Below are positions 42,880-51,583 of a stretch of DNA of 64,000 bases, in pieces (within the stretch, counting starts at the first letter, position 1; every line of letters begins with the position of its first letter). The stretch is taken from NCBI RefSeq assembly GCF_001544575.2, contig NZ_FCNY02000011.1, positions 62,001 through 126,000 on the forward strand, written 5' to 3'. The stretch comes from Caballeronia cordobensis. GTDB lineage: Bacteria; Pseudomonadota; Gammaproteobacteria; Burkholderiales; Burkholderiaceae. The translations under genes were made by a program, and so were the position numbers. The notes beneath the pieces were generated by a model. The model did no database searches. It was not told the origin of the DNA and worked only from the letters and a program-made list of their open reading frames with translations.

Positions 42880-43548
42880 TCAGAAGGTCAGCACGCTCAT
42901 GAAGAGCCGCTGCAGCCAGCCCATGGTCGTCGAATCCGCGAGCATGCCCACGCCCGCCTGCTCGATGCGCGCGTTGGCCACCTTGTTCGACGCCACGTAA
43001 TTGCCCGCCTCGATATCCTTCGGATTGACGATGCCCGAGAAGCGCAACTGATCCTGATTGCCGCTCATCGCGATCACCTTGTCGCCCGCGACGACGAGAT
43101 TGCCGCCCGGCAACGTGCCGATGACGGACACCGCGAGCGTGCCGCTCATCGCCGACAGATTGCTCGTGCCGCCCTTGCCCTTGAACGACGTATCGGCCGA
43201 GCCGACGTTGAAAAGGCGCGCGAGCCGCGCCGCCGCGCCGGTCGATTTGTCGGCGGCCTCCGCGCTGATGCTGCTTGAGCGGCTCGCGCTCGCATCGGCG
43301 GAATTGCTGCCCTGATACGACTCCGCGAGACGAATGGTCAGCACGTCGCCGACCTTCTGCGCGCGCGCCGTTTCATAGAGCGAGACCGAACTGCCCGCCT
43401 GATAGATCGCGCCCAGCGTGTTGACGTTGACCGGCTGCGCGACGGCCGGCGCGTAGGTCGGCATCTCGACGATCGAGCGCGATGCGCCCGACGAGCACGC
43501 GGCGAGCGCGCACGCCAGCGCCGCGCAGGGCATTGACGCCAGTTTCAT
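42880..43548 (-). CDS. FlgH-like (flagellar L-ring) outer-membrane lipoprotein, orphan copy
   Basis: 222 aa, close to FlgH length (about 230). Lipobox LAAC with Cys18. Family pattern: QKVGDVLTIRLAESYQGSNS, a Ser/Ala-rich stretch, GTLAVSVIGTLPGGNLVVAG, GDKVIAMSGNQDQLRFSGIV, NPKDIEAGNYVASNKVANAR and the C-terminal GMLADSTTMGWLQRLFMSVL. FlgH normally forms the outer-membrane ring around the flagellar rod with FlgI and FlgG, none of which is here. It is the last gene of a tight unit with three unrelated exported or small proteins, so a specialised non-flagellar use or a supplementary L-ring copy is possible. Confidence 0.88.
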   Translation of the reverse strand: MKLASMPCAALACALAACSSGASRSIVEMPTYAPAVAQPVNVNTLGAIYQAGSSVSLYETARAQKVGDVLTIRLAESYQGSNSADASASRSSSISAEAADKSTGAAARLARLFNVGSADTSFKGKGGTSNLSAMSGTLAVSVIGTLPGGNLVVAGDKVIAMSGNQDQLRFSGIVNPKDIEAGNYVASNKVANARIEQAGVGMLADSTTMGWLQRLFMSVLTF

Positions 43549-43568
43549 GAACGATCCTCTCTTTTGAT

Positions 43569-44189
43569 TCAGAACGTGCCGTGCAACGCGGCGAGCCGCC
43601 ATCGCTCGGTGGTCTCGCGCAGCCATGCTTCGTACGCTTTCAGCCGGTAGATCACGCGCGCCGGGGCCGATGCGCCGTTCGCTTCCAGCGTGATCGAGCT
43701 GAGCGCGTTTTCCCATGTGCGCGTGCGGTAGCCGTTCGCGCGTTCGATACGGCTTCTGCCGTATTTCGACGTGAGCGCTTCGCTGAAGTCGTCGGCGACG
43801 CGCGCATCGATCACGAACGACATGCGATACAGGCGCGGCGACGCATCGCCCGGCATCGCCATGAAACGCAGCACGTGATCGCGCGCGGGCGCGCCATCGA
43901 CGACCGCCTGCGACGCGCGCCATCCGTCCGGCGTGCGATGCGCCCACTTGCAGGCGATCGAGAGGCTGTGCGCATCGCGCAGCACCATGCCGAGCGAGGC
44001 CGATTCGAGATCGGTGTCGCAGACGGCGACGCTGCCGGGCGGCGTCGCGCGCGCGGGCTCGTCGCGGCGAAACGCATCGAGCGAAATGCCGAGCGGCAGG
44101 CCGCGAAATTCGTAAGGCTTTTGCGCCGCGGCAAGCGCGGGCATCGCCATGCACGCCGCGAGCGCGCAGCCGAGGAACGTTCGCTTCAT
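43569..44189 (-). CDS. Exported protein of unknown function in the FlgH operon
   Basis: 206 aa from the ATG at 44189. Signal peptide ends ALAAAQ. The mature part includes KPYEFRGLPLGISLDAFRRD, two Cys (AVCDTDL, IACKW) that may pair, FMAMPGDASPRLYRMSFVI, and SEALTSKYGRSRIERANGYR. The opening FRGLPLGISLDAFR resembles exported proteins in which a short FxGxxLGxSxxxF element recurs; I cannot assign a function. It begins one base after the preceding lipoprotein gene. Confidence 0.72.
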   Translation of the reverse strand: MKRTFLGCALAACMAMPALAAAQKPYEFRGLPLGISLDAFRRDEPARATPPGSVAVCDTDLESASLGMVLRDAHSLSIACKWAHRTPDGWRASQAVVDGAPARDHVLRFMAMPGDASPRLYRMSFVIDARVADDFSEALTSKYGRSRIERANGYRTRTWENALSSITLEANGASAPARVIYRLKAYEAWLRETTERWRLAALHGTF

Positions 44190-44190
44190 G

Positions 44191-44373
44191 TCAGTCGATG
44201 GCGGTCGCGCAGGCATCGAAAGGCGTGGACGCGGCGTGGCCCACCACCGGCACGATCTTCAGCGCCGCGGAAGTCACGCGGCACGGCAGCGCGGCGAGCG
44301 CGCAGCCGTCGAGCATGAACGGGCATGCCGCGACGGCCACACACGCGAGCGCGAAACGGAAAGGCATCGGCAT
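44191..44373 (-). CDS. DUF6726-like small lipoprotein
   Basis: 60 aa. Signal peptide and lipobox MLDGC, then AALPCRVTSAALKIVPVVGH and the C-terminal STPFDACATAID, the pattern I recall for DUF6726 small lipoproteins. Three Cys remain in the mature part. Its role is unknown. It starts three bases after the upstream 56-aa gene and ends one base before the next gene. Confidence 0.72.
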   Translation of the reverse strand: MPMPFRFALACVAVAACPFMLDGCALAALPCRVTSAALKIVPVVGHAASTPFDACATAID

Positions 44374-44376
44374 GAT

Positions 44377-44547
44377 TCACGCGGTCGTATCGACGTGATT
44401 GCCGAGATGCGCCGGATTGCCCGGCGTCGTCGTCTTCGCGTTCGGGTTTGCGGTTTCGACCGCCGGGGTGTCGGCGCTGCGCCTGATCGGCAGCGCGTGC
44501 GACGACGCCTGGGTTGCGTGCGATGGAATCGGACCGGTGACGTTCAT
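44377..44547 (-). CDS. 56-aa protein of unknown function, first gene of the FlgH operon
   Basis: Starts MNVTGPIPSHATQASSHAL and is polar, Thr/Ala/Asn-rich and probably disordered. The start at 44547 is supported by AAGGAG nine bases upstream, and the tight spacing to the next gene (three bases) supports translation. No signal peptide. I do not recognise it. Confidence 0.55.
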   Translation of the reverse strand: MNVTGPIPSHATQASSHALPIRRSADTPAVETANPNAKTTTPGNPAHLGNHVDTTA

Positions 44548-44944
44548 GCTGCGCGCTCCTTGAAGAGGGATGACGTTGCGGATTGCAACGCCGGCAATCT
44601 TCTCCGGACCGCCTGCGCGGCGATCGCGCAAGGACACGCGGCTTTTCGTGGGTGCTTACTAGGCGTTACCACCGCTTATGCCGCGGTAAAACCCAGATAG
44701 TGCGAACGCCTGCCGCGGCGCGAGATGGTATGACTGTTTTGCCCTAGAAAGCGGGTTAACGTGAATTAAAAGTGGCCGAATAGCTTCATATAGTCAATCT
44801 ATCTCGGACGGCCCAACGACAACTCACGTAAAACCCAAATACCGGAAAAGGCCGATCGAACCGGGATGAATAGAACAACGAATTAACAGGTTATTCCACA
44901 AAATCATTCGAATAATTTTGCCAACGACTGGAGGAACCACTGAC
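44548..44944. other. 397-base divergent intergenic region, FlgH operon / ytfQ
   Basis: No coding region. From about 44690 to 44930 it is strongly AT-rich compared with the genes, as expected for two divergent promoters. A palindrome at 44900-44919 is listed separately. GGAGG for ytfQ lies at about 44930. Confidence 0.5.
44900..44919. promoter_or_regulatory. 20-bp near-perfect palindrome before ytfQ
   Basis: AAAATCATTCGAATAATTTT differs from its own reverse complement at only two symmetric positions, with TTCGAA at the centre. It lies 25 bases before the ytfQ start, just ahead of the ribosome-binding site, a location suiting a repressor such as the GntR protein at the end of this operon. Confidence 0.55.
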
Positions 44945-45904
44945 ATGAAACGCCGCACCGTGTTAGTTGCGATGGCCGCCGCGCCTTTGGGCGCAATGCT
45001 CCCGATGACGAGCTTCGCCCAGAAGCCGATCGTGCTCGGTTTCGCGCAAGTGGGCGCCGAAAGCGAATGGCGCACCGCGAATACCGAGTCGATCAAATCG
45101 AGCGCGAAGGAAGCCGGCATCGACCTGAAGTTCTCCGACGCGCAGCAAAAGCAGGAAAACCAGATCAAGGCAATCCGCTCGTATATCGCGCAGAAAGTCG
45201 ATGTGATCGCGTTCTCGCCCGTGGTCGAAACGGGCTGGGAAACCGTGCTCGTCGAAGCGAAGAACGCGAAGATACCCGTCGTGCTCACCGATCGCGCGAT
45301 CAGCAGCAAGGACGAATCGCTCTACGTCACGTTCATCGGCTCGGACTTCACCGAGGAAGGCCGCAAGGCGGGCCGCTGGCTCGTCGAGAAAGAGAAAGGC
45401 AATGCGGGGCCGATCAACATCGTCGAATTGCAGGGCACCGTGGGCTCCGCGCCCGCCATCGACCGCAAGAAGGGCTTCGAGGAAATCATCAAGTCCGATC
45501 CGAAGTTCAAGATCATTCGCTCGCAGACCGGCGACTTCACGCGCGCGAAGGGCAAGGAAGTGATGGAAGCGTTTCTCAAGGCCGAGGGCAAGAAGATCAA
45601 CGTGCTCTACGCGCATAACGACGACATGGCGATCGGCGCGATCCAGGCGATCGAGGAAGCGGGCATGAAGCCGGGCAAGGACATCATCATCATTTCCGTC
45701 GATGGCGTGAAGGGCGCGTTCGAAGCGATGATGGCGGGCAAGCTCAACGTATCGGTCGAATGCAGCCCGCTGCTCGGGCCGCAACTGATGTCGGTCGTGA
45801 AGGACATCAAGGCGGGCAAGTCCGTGCCCAAGCGCATCGTCACGCAGGAAGGCATCTTCCCGATGGAGGTCGCGGCGAAGGAATTCCCGAACAGAAAGTA
45901 CTGA
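44945..45904 (+). CDS. ytfQ: Sugar ABC transporter periplasmic binding protein (YtfQ type)
   Basis: 319 aa with a signal peptide ending TSFAQ. Matches E. coli YtfQ closely in sequence recall: LGFAQVGAESEWRTANTESI, QQKQENQIKAIRSYIAQKVD, VVETGWETVL, QSGDFTRAKGKE-type segment (SQTGDFTRAKGKEVMEAFL), NVLYAHNDDMAIGAIQAIEE. YtfQ binds galactofuranose (and more weakly galactopyranose) in the periplasm. First gene of a four-gene importer followed by its regulator. GGAGG lies about ten bases before the ATG. Confidence 0.92.
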   Translation: MKRRTVLVAMAAAPLGAMLPMTSFAQKPIVLGFAQVGAESEWRTANTESIKSSAKEAGIDLKFSDAQQKQENQIKAIRSYIAQKVDVIAFSPVVETGWETVLVEAKNAKIPVVLTDRAISSKDESLYVTFIGSDFTEEGRKAGRWLVEKEKGNAGPINIVELQGTVGSAPAIDRKKGFEEIIKSDPKFKIIRSQTGDFTRAKGKEVMEAFLKAEGKKINVLYAHNDDMAIGAIQAIEEAGMKPGKDIIIISVDGVKGAFEAMMAGKLNVSVECSPLLGPQLMSVVKDIKAGKSVPKRIVTQEGIFPMEVAAKEFPNRKY

Positions 45905-45910
45905 CCGACG

Positions 45911-47431
45911 ATGACATCGCCCGTATTGGCGTTACGCGGCATCGACAAGCGTTTTGCCGGCGTGCACGCGCTGCATGACGTGAACCTCACGCTCTATCCG
46001 GGTGAGGTTCACGCGCTCATGGGGCAGAACGGCGCGGGCAAGTCGACGCTCATCAAGGTGCTCACGGGCGTCGTGAGCCTCGACGCCGGCGAGATCCTGC
46101 TCGACGGCCGCGCCATTCGTCCCGATTCGCCGCTGCAAGCGCAGCGGCTCGGCATCAGCACGGTGTATCAGGAGGTGAATCTCTGCCCGAATCTTTCCGT
46201 GGCGGAGAATATCTTCGCGGGCTACTTTCCGCGGCGCGGCGCGCTCGCGGGCTATCGCATCGACTGGGACGCGACGCACCGGCAAGCGCGTGAACTGCTC
46301 GCGCGCATCGGCCTCGATATCGACGTGACGCGCGTGCTGACGAGCTATCCGGTCGCCGTGCAGCAGATGGTGGCGATCGCGCGGGCGCTCAAGCTGTCGT
46401 CGAAAGTCCTGATACTCGACGAACCGACCTCCAGCCTCGACGACGACGAAGTGCGCCGCCTCTTCGACGTGCTGCGCCGTCTGCGCGGCGAAGGTCTCGC
46501 GATTCTGTTCGTCACGCACTTTCTCAACCAGGTCTACGCGATCTCCGACCGCATCACCGTATTGCGCAACAGCCGGCGCGTGGGCGAATGGCGCGCGAGC
46601 GAACTCGGCATGCAGGCGCTCATCGCCGCGATGCTCGGGCGCGAACTCGCCGCCGCGCAAGCGCGCCAGACGCCGCCCGACGATGCCGGAACCAACGCAG
46701 CCGAAACGCCGCTCATCGACGCCACCCGCCTCGGCCAGAAAGGCCAGCTTCAACCGCTCGATCTGCGCATCCGGCCGGGCGAAGTCGTCGGCGTCGCGGG
46801 GCTGCTCGGCTCGGGACGCACCGAACTCGCGAAGCTGCTCTTCGGCCTCGAAAAGCCCGACGAAGGCGAGTTGCGCATCGACGGCGCGCCGGTCTCGTTC
46901 GCGACGCCCGCGCATGCGATCCGTCACGGCATCGCGTTTTGTCCTGAAGAGCGCAAGGCGGACGGCATCGTCGCGGAGCTGTCGCTGCGCGAGAACATCG
47001 CGCTCGCGTTGCAGGCGCGCATGGGCGCGCGGCGCTGTCTCACGCGCGCGCAACAGAACGCGCTCGCGGAGCGCTTCGTGCGCGCGCTCGGCATCAAGGC
47101 CGCGACGCTCGACATGCCGATCGGCCTCTTGTCCGGCGGCAATCAGCAAAAAGCGCTCATCGCGCGATGGCTCGCCACCGAGCCGCGTCTCCTGATACTC
47201 GACGAGCCGACGCGCGGCATCGACGTCGCGGCGAAGCAGGAAATCATGGACGAGATACTCCGGCTCGCATCGACAGGCATGGCCGTGCTCTTCATCTCGT
47301 CGGAGATTTCGGAAGTGGTGCGCATCGCGAACCGCATCGTCGTGCTGCGCGACCGGCGCAAGGTCGGCGAATTGCCCGCGGGCACGAGCGAGGACACCGT
47401 GTGCGAAATGATCGGAGCCGAACATGGATGA
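45911..47431 (+). CDS. ytfR: Sugar ABC transporter ATP-binding protein (YtfR type)
   Basis: 506 aa with two tandem nucleotide-binding domains, as usual for sugar importers of the CUT2 class. Domain 1: Walker A GQNGAGKSTLIK, Walker B VLILDEPTSSLDDDE. Domain 2: degenerate Walker A GLLGSGRTELAK, signature LSGGNQQKALIARWL, Walker B LLILDEPTRGIDVAAK. It powers uptake on the inner face of the membrane. It starts 6 bases after ytfQ and its stop overlaps ytfT by 8 bases. Confidence 0.94.
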   Translation: MTSPVLALRGIDKRFAGVHALHDVNLTLYPGEVHALMGQNGAGKSTLIKVLTGVVSLDAGEILLDGRAIRPDSPLQAQRLGISTVYQEVNLCPNLSVAENIFAGYFPRRGALAGYRIDWDATHRQARELLARIGLDIDVTRVLTSYPVAVQQMVAIARALKLSSKVLILDEPTSSLDDDEVRRLFDVLRRLRGEGLAILFVTHFLNQVYAISDRITVLRNSRRVGEWRASELGMQALIAAMLGRELAAAQARQTPPDDAGTNAAETPLIDATRLGQKGQLQPLDLRIRPGEVVGVAGLLGSGRTELAKLLFGLEKPDEGELRIDGAPVSFATPAHAIRHGIAFCPEERKADGIVAELSLRENIALALQARMGARRCLTRAQQNALAERFVRALGIKAATLDMPIGLLSGGNQQKALIARWLATEPRLLILDEPTRGIDVAAKQEIMDEILRLASTGMAVLFISSEISEVVRIANRIVVLRDRRKVGELPAGTSEDTVCEMIGAEHG

Positions 47432-48482
47432 CACGGTAAAGCGTGGATTGCTTCGTTCTGCGATGGAACACCGGCTAGGCTGGCCGGTCGTCACGCTCGT
47501 TTTGCTGCTCGCGCTGAACGCCGCGTTCAATCCCGGCTTTCTGCATGTGGAATGGCGCAACGGGCATCTGTACGGCAGTTTCATCGATATCCTGAATCGC
47601 GCGGCGCCGCTCGCGGTCGTCGCGCTCGGCATGACCATCGTCATCGCGACGCGCGGCATCGACATCTCCGTGGGCGCGGTCGTCGCCATTGCGGGCGCGG
47701 TCGCCGCATGGGCGATCGGCGGCTCGATCGCGGGCAATGTCACGCGCTTTCCGTTGCCCGTGGTGATCGTGCTCGCGCTCGGCGTCGCCTTGCTGTGCGG
47801 CTTGTGGAACGGCTTGCTCGTCGCGCGCGTGGGCATGCAGCCGATCATCGCGACGCTCATTCTCATGGTCGCCGGACGCGGGATCGCGCAACTCATCACG
47901 AGCGGCCAGATCATCACGATCTACTATTCGCCCTACTTCTTTTTCGGCGGCGGTTATCTGCTCGGCGTGCCCGTGTCGATTTTGATTGTCGCGCTCGTGT
48001 TCGTGCTCTTGTATCTCGCGATCACGCGCACCGCGCTCGGGCTCTTTCTGCAAGCCATCGGCATCAATCCGACAGCGGCGCGCGTCGCGGGCGTGCAGGC
48101 GCGGCGGCTCACGCTCGGCGCGTATGCGTTCAGCGGCTTGTGCGCGGGCGTCGCGGGCATTCTCATCAGCTCGAACGTGAAGAGCGCCGACGGCAACAAC
48201 GCGGGCCTCCTGCTCGAACTCGACGCGATTCTCGCCGTCACGCTCGGCGGCACGGCGCTCACGGGTGGACGCTTCACGCTCGCGGGCAGCGTGATCGGCG
48301 CGCTCATCATCCAGACGCTCACGTATCTGATCTATTCGCTCGGCGTGCCGCCGGAGGTGAATCTCGTGGTGAAGGCCATCGTCGTGTTCGCGGTGATGAT
48401 GCTGCAATCGGGCGAATTCCGCGCGACCGTCGCGAAGTTCGCGCGCCGCCCCGCCCTTTCCGAACGTGAGGTGCGCCGATGA
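47424..48482 (+). CDS. ytfT: Sugar ABC transporter permease (YtfT type)
   Basis: 352 aa, about eight to ten hydrophobic helices. CUT2 permease features: APLAVVALGMTIVIATRGID followed by ISVGAVVAIAGAVAAWAIG, GLLVARVGMQPIIATLILMV, AIGINPTAARVAGVQARRL and TLGGTALTGGRFTLAGSVIG. Paired with the next gene as a heterodimeric channel, as in E. coli YtfT/YjfF. Overlaps ytfR at its start and yjfF at its end (ATGA). Confidence 0.93.
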   Translation: MDDTVKRGLLRSAMEHRLGWPVVTLVLLLALNAAFNPGFLHVEWRNGHLYGSFIDILNRAAPLAVVALGMTIVIATRGIDISVGAVVAIAGAVAAWAIGGSIAGNVTRFPLPVVIVLALGVALLCGLWNGLLVARVGMQPIIATLILMVAGRGIAQLITSGQIITIYYSPYFFFGGGYLLGVPVSILIVALVFVLLYLAITRTALGLFLQAIGINPTAARVAGVQARRLTLGAYAFSGLCAGVAGILISSNVKSADGNNAGLLLELDAILAVTLGGTALTGGRFTLAGSVIGALIIQTLTYLIYSLGVPPEVNLVVKAIVVFAVMMLQSGEFRATVAKFARRPALSEREVRR

Positions 48483-49501
48483 ACTCGGGCCTGCCCACGC
48501 TCGCGCAGCAACGCAAGGGCGACACGCCGCCGCGCGGGACTTCGCGCGGACGTTATCTGCCGCTCGCCGCGACGGTATCGCTGTTCATCGTGATATCCGT
48601 GCTGGGCTCGGTGATGTACACCGGCTTCTTCTCGCCGCAGGTCTTTCTCAATCTGCTGATCGACAACGCGTTTCTGATCGTCGTCGCGGTGGGCGAGACC
48701 TTCGTGATTCTCTCGGGCGGCATCGATCTTTCGGTGGGATCGGTGATCGCGCTCACGACGATGGTGTCGGCCGCGCTCGTCGAGAAAGCGGGCTGGCATC
48801 CGCTCGTGGTGATCCCGCTCGTGCTCGCGATGGGCACGGCATTCGGCACGCTGATGGGCTGGCTGATCGCACGCTTTCGCCTGCAGCCCTTCATCGTGAC
48901 GCTGGCGGGCATGTTCCTCGCGCGCGGGCTGTGCTATCTGATCAGCATCGATTCGATCAGCATCACGAACCCGTGGTACGCAAGCGTTTCGCAGCTTCGC
49001 ATTCCCGTGATGAGCGGCGCGTCGCTTTCGCTCGGCGCGGTGATCGCGCTCGTGGTGCTCGCCGCGGCGGTGTTCGTCGCGCATTACACGCCGTTCGGGC
49101 GCACGATCTATGCGGTCGGCGGCAATCCGCACTCCGCGCTGCTGATGGGCTTGCCGGTGAACGCCGCGACCATCGGCGCCTACGCGCTTTCGGGCTTTTG
49201 CTCCGCGCTGGGCGGCGTGCTGTTCACGTTCTACATGCTCTCGGGCTATGGCCTGCATGCGATGGGCCTCGAACTGGATGCGATCGCATCGGCCGTGATC
49301 GGCGGAACGCTCTTGACGGGCGGCGTCGGCTATGTGATCGGCACGCTCTTCGGCGTGCTGCTGCTCGGCGTCATCCAGACGCTGATTTCGTTCGACGGCT
49401 CGCTCAGTTCGTGGTGGACCAAGATTGCGGTCGGCGCGCTGCTGCTCGTGTTCTGTCTGTCGCAGCGGGCGTTCGGCGAGCGCGCGGCGGCGAAGCGCTG
49501 A
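48479..49501 (+). CDS. yjfF: Sugar ABC transporter permease (YjfF type)
   Basis: 340 aa, second permease of the importer: NAFLIVVAVGETFVILSGGI, DLSVGSVIALTTMVSAALV, RFRLQPFIVTLAGMFLARGL, the YAVGGNPHSALLMGLPV cytoplasmic loop and VIGGTLLTGGVGYVIGTLFG. The N-terminus is polar and Arg-rich. Overlap by ATGA with ytfT. It ends seven bases before the GntR gene. Confidence 0.93.
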   Translation: MNSGLPTLAQQRKGDTPPRGTSRGRYLPLAATVSLFIVISVLGSVMYTGFFSPQVFLNLLIDNAFLIVVAVGETFVILSGGIDLSVGSVIALTTMVSAALVEKAGWHPLVVIPLVLAMGTAFGTLMGWLIARFRLQPFIVTLAGMFLARGLCYLISIDSISITNPWYASVSQLRIPVMSGASLSLGAVIALVVLAAAVFVAHYTPFGRTIYAVGGNPHSALLMGLPVNAATIGAYALSGFCSALGGVLFTFYMLSGYGLHAMGLELDAIASAVIGGTLLTGGVGYVIGTLFGVLLLGVIQTLISFDGSLSSWWTKIAVGALLLVFCLSQRAFGERAAAKR

Positions 49502-49508
49502 CGACGCC

Positions 49509-50231
49509 ATGGACTATCGCCATCCACAGCCCCGCAAGAGCATGCACGCGCGCATCGTGCAGGAGCTCGGCGTCGAGATCGTGAGCGGCAGGCTCCAGCC
49601 CGGCGATCGTCTGCCGGCCGAGGCGAAGCTCTGCGAATCGTACGGCGTGAGCCGGCCCGTGCTGCGCGAAGCGACGCGCGTGCTGGTCGCCAAGGGGCTC
49701 GTGCTGTCGAAGCCGCGTCTAGGCAGCGTCGTGCGAGCGCGCGACGAGTGGCACACGCTCGATCCCGACGTGCTCTTCTGGACCATCAACAGCGTGCACG
49801 AGGGCGAGTTCTTCCAGTCGCTGCTCGTGGTGCGCAGGATCATCGAGCCGGCGGCGGCGGCGCTCGCCGCATCGAACGCGACCGAAGACGATGTCGCGCG
49901 CATCCGCGAAGCATTCGAGCGCATGGCGCGTGCGGGGACTTCGGAGGAATTGCTCGCGCCCGATCTCGAGTTTCATCGCGCGATCATGACGGCGACGCAT
50001 AACGACATGTTGATGTATATCGGGCACATGCTGTCGCTCGCGCTGTCGGAGTCGATCAAGCTCACGAGCCGGCATCCGGATACGCATGCGTTGTCGCTGC
50101 CGCGGCATAAAGCGATTCTTACCGCGATTGCGAATCACGATCCGCTCGGGGCGCGGCATGCGAGCGTCGTGCAACTGGATAATGCGCGGGCCGATGCGGA
50201 GAATGTGTTGTCGGCGGTTTATCAGGAGTAG
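49509..50231 (+). CDS. FadR-type GntR regulator of the sugar importer
   Basis: 240 aa. Winged helix: MHARIVQELGVEIVSGRLQP, GDRLPAEAKLCESYGVSRPV, LREATRVLVAKGLVLSKPRL; FCD domain with VVRRIIEPAAAALAASNATE, LEFHRAIMTATHND and LPRHKAILTAIANHDP. The WHTLDPDVLFW linker is characteristic of the DgoR-like group controlling galactonate and sugar-acid genes. Being the last gene of the importer operon, it probably binds the palindrome before ytfQ. Overlaps a convergent gene by 10 bases. Confidence 0.9.
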   Translation: MDYRHPQPRKSMHARIVQELGVEIVSGRLQPGDRLPAEAKLCESYGVSRPVLREATRVLVAKGLVLSKPRLGSVVRARDEWHTLDPDVLFWTINSVHEGEFFQSLLVVRRIIEPAAAALAASNATEDDVARIREAFERMARAGTSEELLAPDLEFHRAIMTATHNDMLMYIGHMLSLALSESIKLTSRHPDTHALSLPRHKAILTAIANHDPLGARHASVVQLDNARADAENVLSAVYQE

Positions 50232-51385
50232 CGCCGCCACGCGCTCTCCTTCAACGCCTCTTCGAGCGCAACGACAGACCACCCTTCATCCAGCGCCTGC
50301 CTCAGCAGCGCCTGCTGACTCTTCGGCGCAAGCCCGCCAATCGGCGGATCGCGATCCAGATTCGTCGGAAACGCATAACCTTCCGCGCACGATGCGATGA
50401 CCGCATCGATCTCGTCATCGCTCATCCGCCCCGTCGCCTTGCCATCGCGCAGCACCGGATAAACCGCTTCGCACATGCGCGCGCGATCGAGCGTTTCCAT
50501 CGCCCGTCCGTAGGCCGATGACACCTGCAGCAGATTCGCCATGCGCTGTACGTCGCGCGTGCGATTCGCGCCGGCCGCATGGAACAGCGCGGGGCTGAAG
50601 AACAACGCATCGCCTTTTTCGAGCGGCAGTTGCACGTAATGCGCTTCGAAATACTCGCGGAATTCCGCGCGCCGCCACGCGACATAACCTTGCGCGTAGC
50701 GTTGCGAATACGGCAGCAATTGCGTCGGGCCGCTTTCGACAGGCATGTCGCTGTGCGCGATCGCGCCTTGCAACGTGAGAAACGGCGACATCGCATGGAC
50801 ATGCGCCGGATAGCGCCGCACTTCGTCGGCGGTCTGAAAACCGAGGTGATAGTCGCGATGCGCCTGCTGCGCGCCGCCGCCCGGACGCACGACATTGACC
50901 TGCGACGTCATCTGATACGCCGGGCCGAGCCACGCTTGCGCCGCGCATTCGATGAACCGGTTCGCAAAGTAGTTCGCAAACACGCGAGGCGCGCGCAGGC
51001 ACAGCTTTTCCTGCGCATTCCAGATGCGATCGTTCGCGCCGGCTTTCGCGAAATGATCGCCGGCATTCGCGCCGCGCTCGCGTTCTTCGCGGATGATCGC
51101 TTCGAAAACGGCGGTGGCCTCGTCGATCGAAGCCCGATCCGCATACGCATGTTTGAGCACGAAGACACCCGCGCCGTCGCGCAGCACGCTCGTCCACTCC
51201 GCTTGCAAGGCCATGCGCTTGCCCGGATCGTTCAATACGGCGCCGAGTGCGCGGCAGTCATAGAGCGGAATCTTCTTTTCGATGCCAGCGGCGAACGCGG
51301 GCGGGGCCGCATCGTCGCGTGCCAGCAAAGCCGAAAACGCGTCGAGCAAGCAATCGCTCTCGCTGTACCAGTTCGTCCCGTTCAT
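50222..51385 (-). CDS. Phytanoyl-CoA dioxygenase family Fe(II)/2-oxoglutarate enzyme
   Basis: 387 aa. The facial-triad pattern is visible: His and Asp in QQAHRDYHLGFQ, distal His in ALFHAAGANRTRD with Arg downstream for 2-oxoglutarate. Other family segments are FVLKHAYADRASIDEATAVF, SQVNVVRPGG and PVESGPTQLLPYSQRY. It probably hydroxylates a small amine, acid or lipid-derived molecule. CGGAG lies six bases before the ATG. Divergent from the FAD dehydrogenase operon (199 bases between starts), so the two may act on one substrate. Confidence 0.87.
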   Translation of the reverse strand: MNGTNWYSESDCLLDAFSALLARDDAAPPAFAAGIEKKIPLYDCRALGAVLNDPGKRMALQAEWTSVLRDGAGVFVLKHAYADRASIDEATAVFEAIIREERERGANAGDHFAKAGANDRIWNAQEKLCLRAPRVFANYFANRFIECAAQAWLGPAYQMTSQVNVVRPGGGAQQAHRDYHLGFQTADEVRRYPAHVHAMSPFLTLQGAIAHSDMPVESGPTQLLPYSQRYAQGYVAWRRAEFREYFEAHYVQLPLEKGDALFFSPALFHAAGANRTRDVQRMANLLQVSSAYGRAMETLDRARMCEAVYPVLRDGKATGRMSDDEIDAVIASCAEGYAFPTNLDRDPPIGGLAPKSQQALLRQALDEGWSVVALEEALKESAWRRYS

Positions 51386-51583
51386 GTCTCGCTCCGTTTT
51401 CGTCAAGGATAACGGCTCGCGGGGCAGAGAGCACGATGGCGGCGGCACGCTGCACGGCAATCGCCCGCGCGAAGGCCATCGTCCCGTTGCTTTTGCTAAA
51501 AATCGATTCTGCTTATATTCACGGCCCGTGCGTTTTTGACGTCTCACACTTCGTTCGAACGTTGCTAAAGAAGGAAGCGAACC

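Noticed and set aside
38965..44547. Idea that the region is part of a flagellar gene cluster
   Set aside because: Only FlgH is present; no FlgI, FlgG, FlgA or export genes lie on either side.
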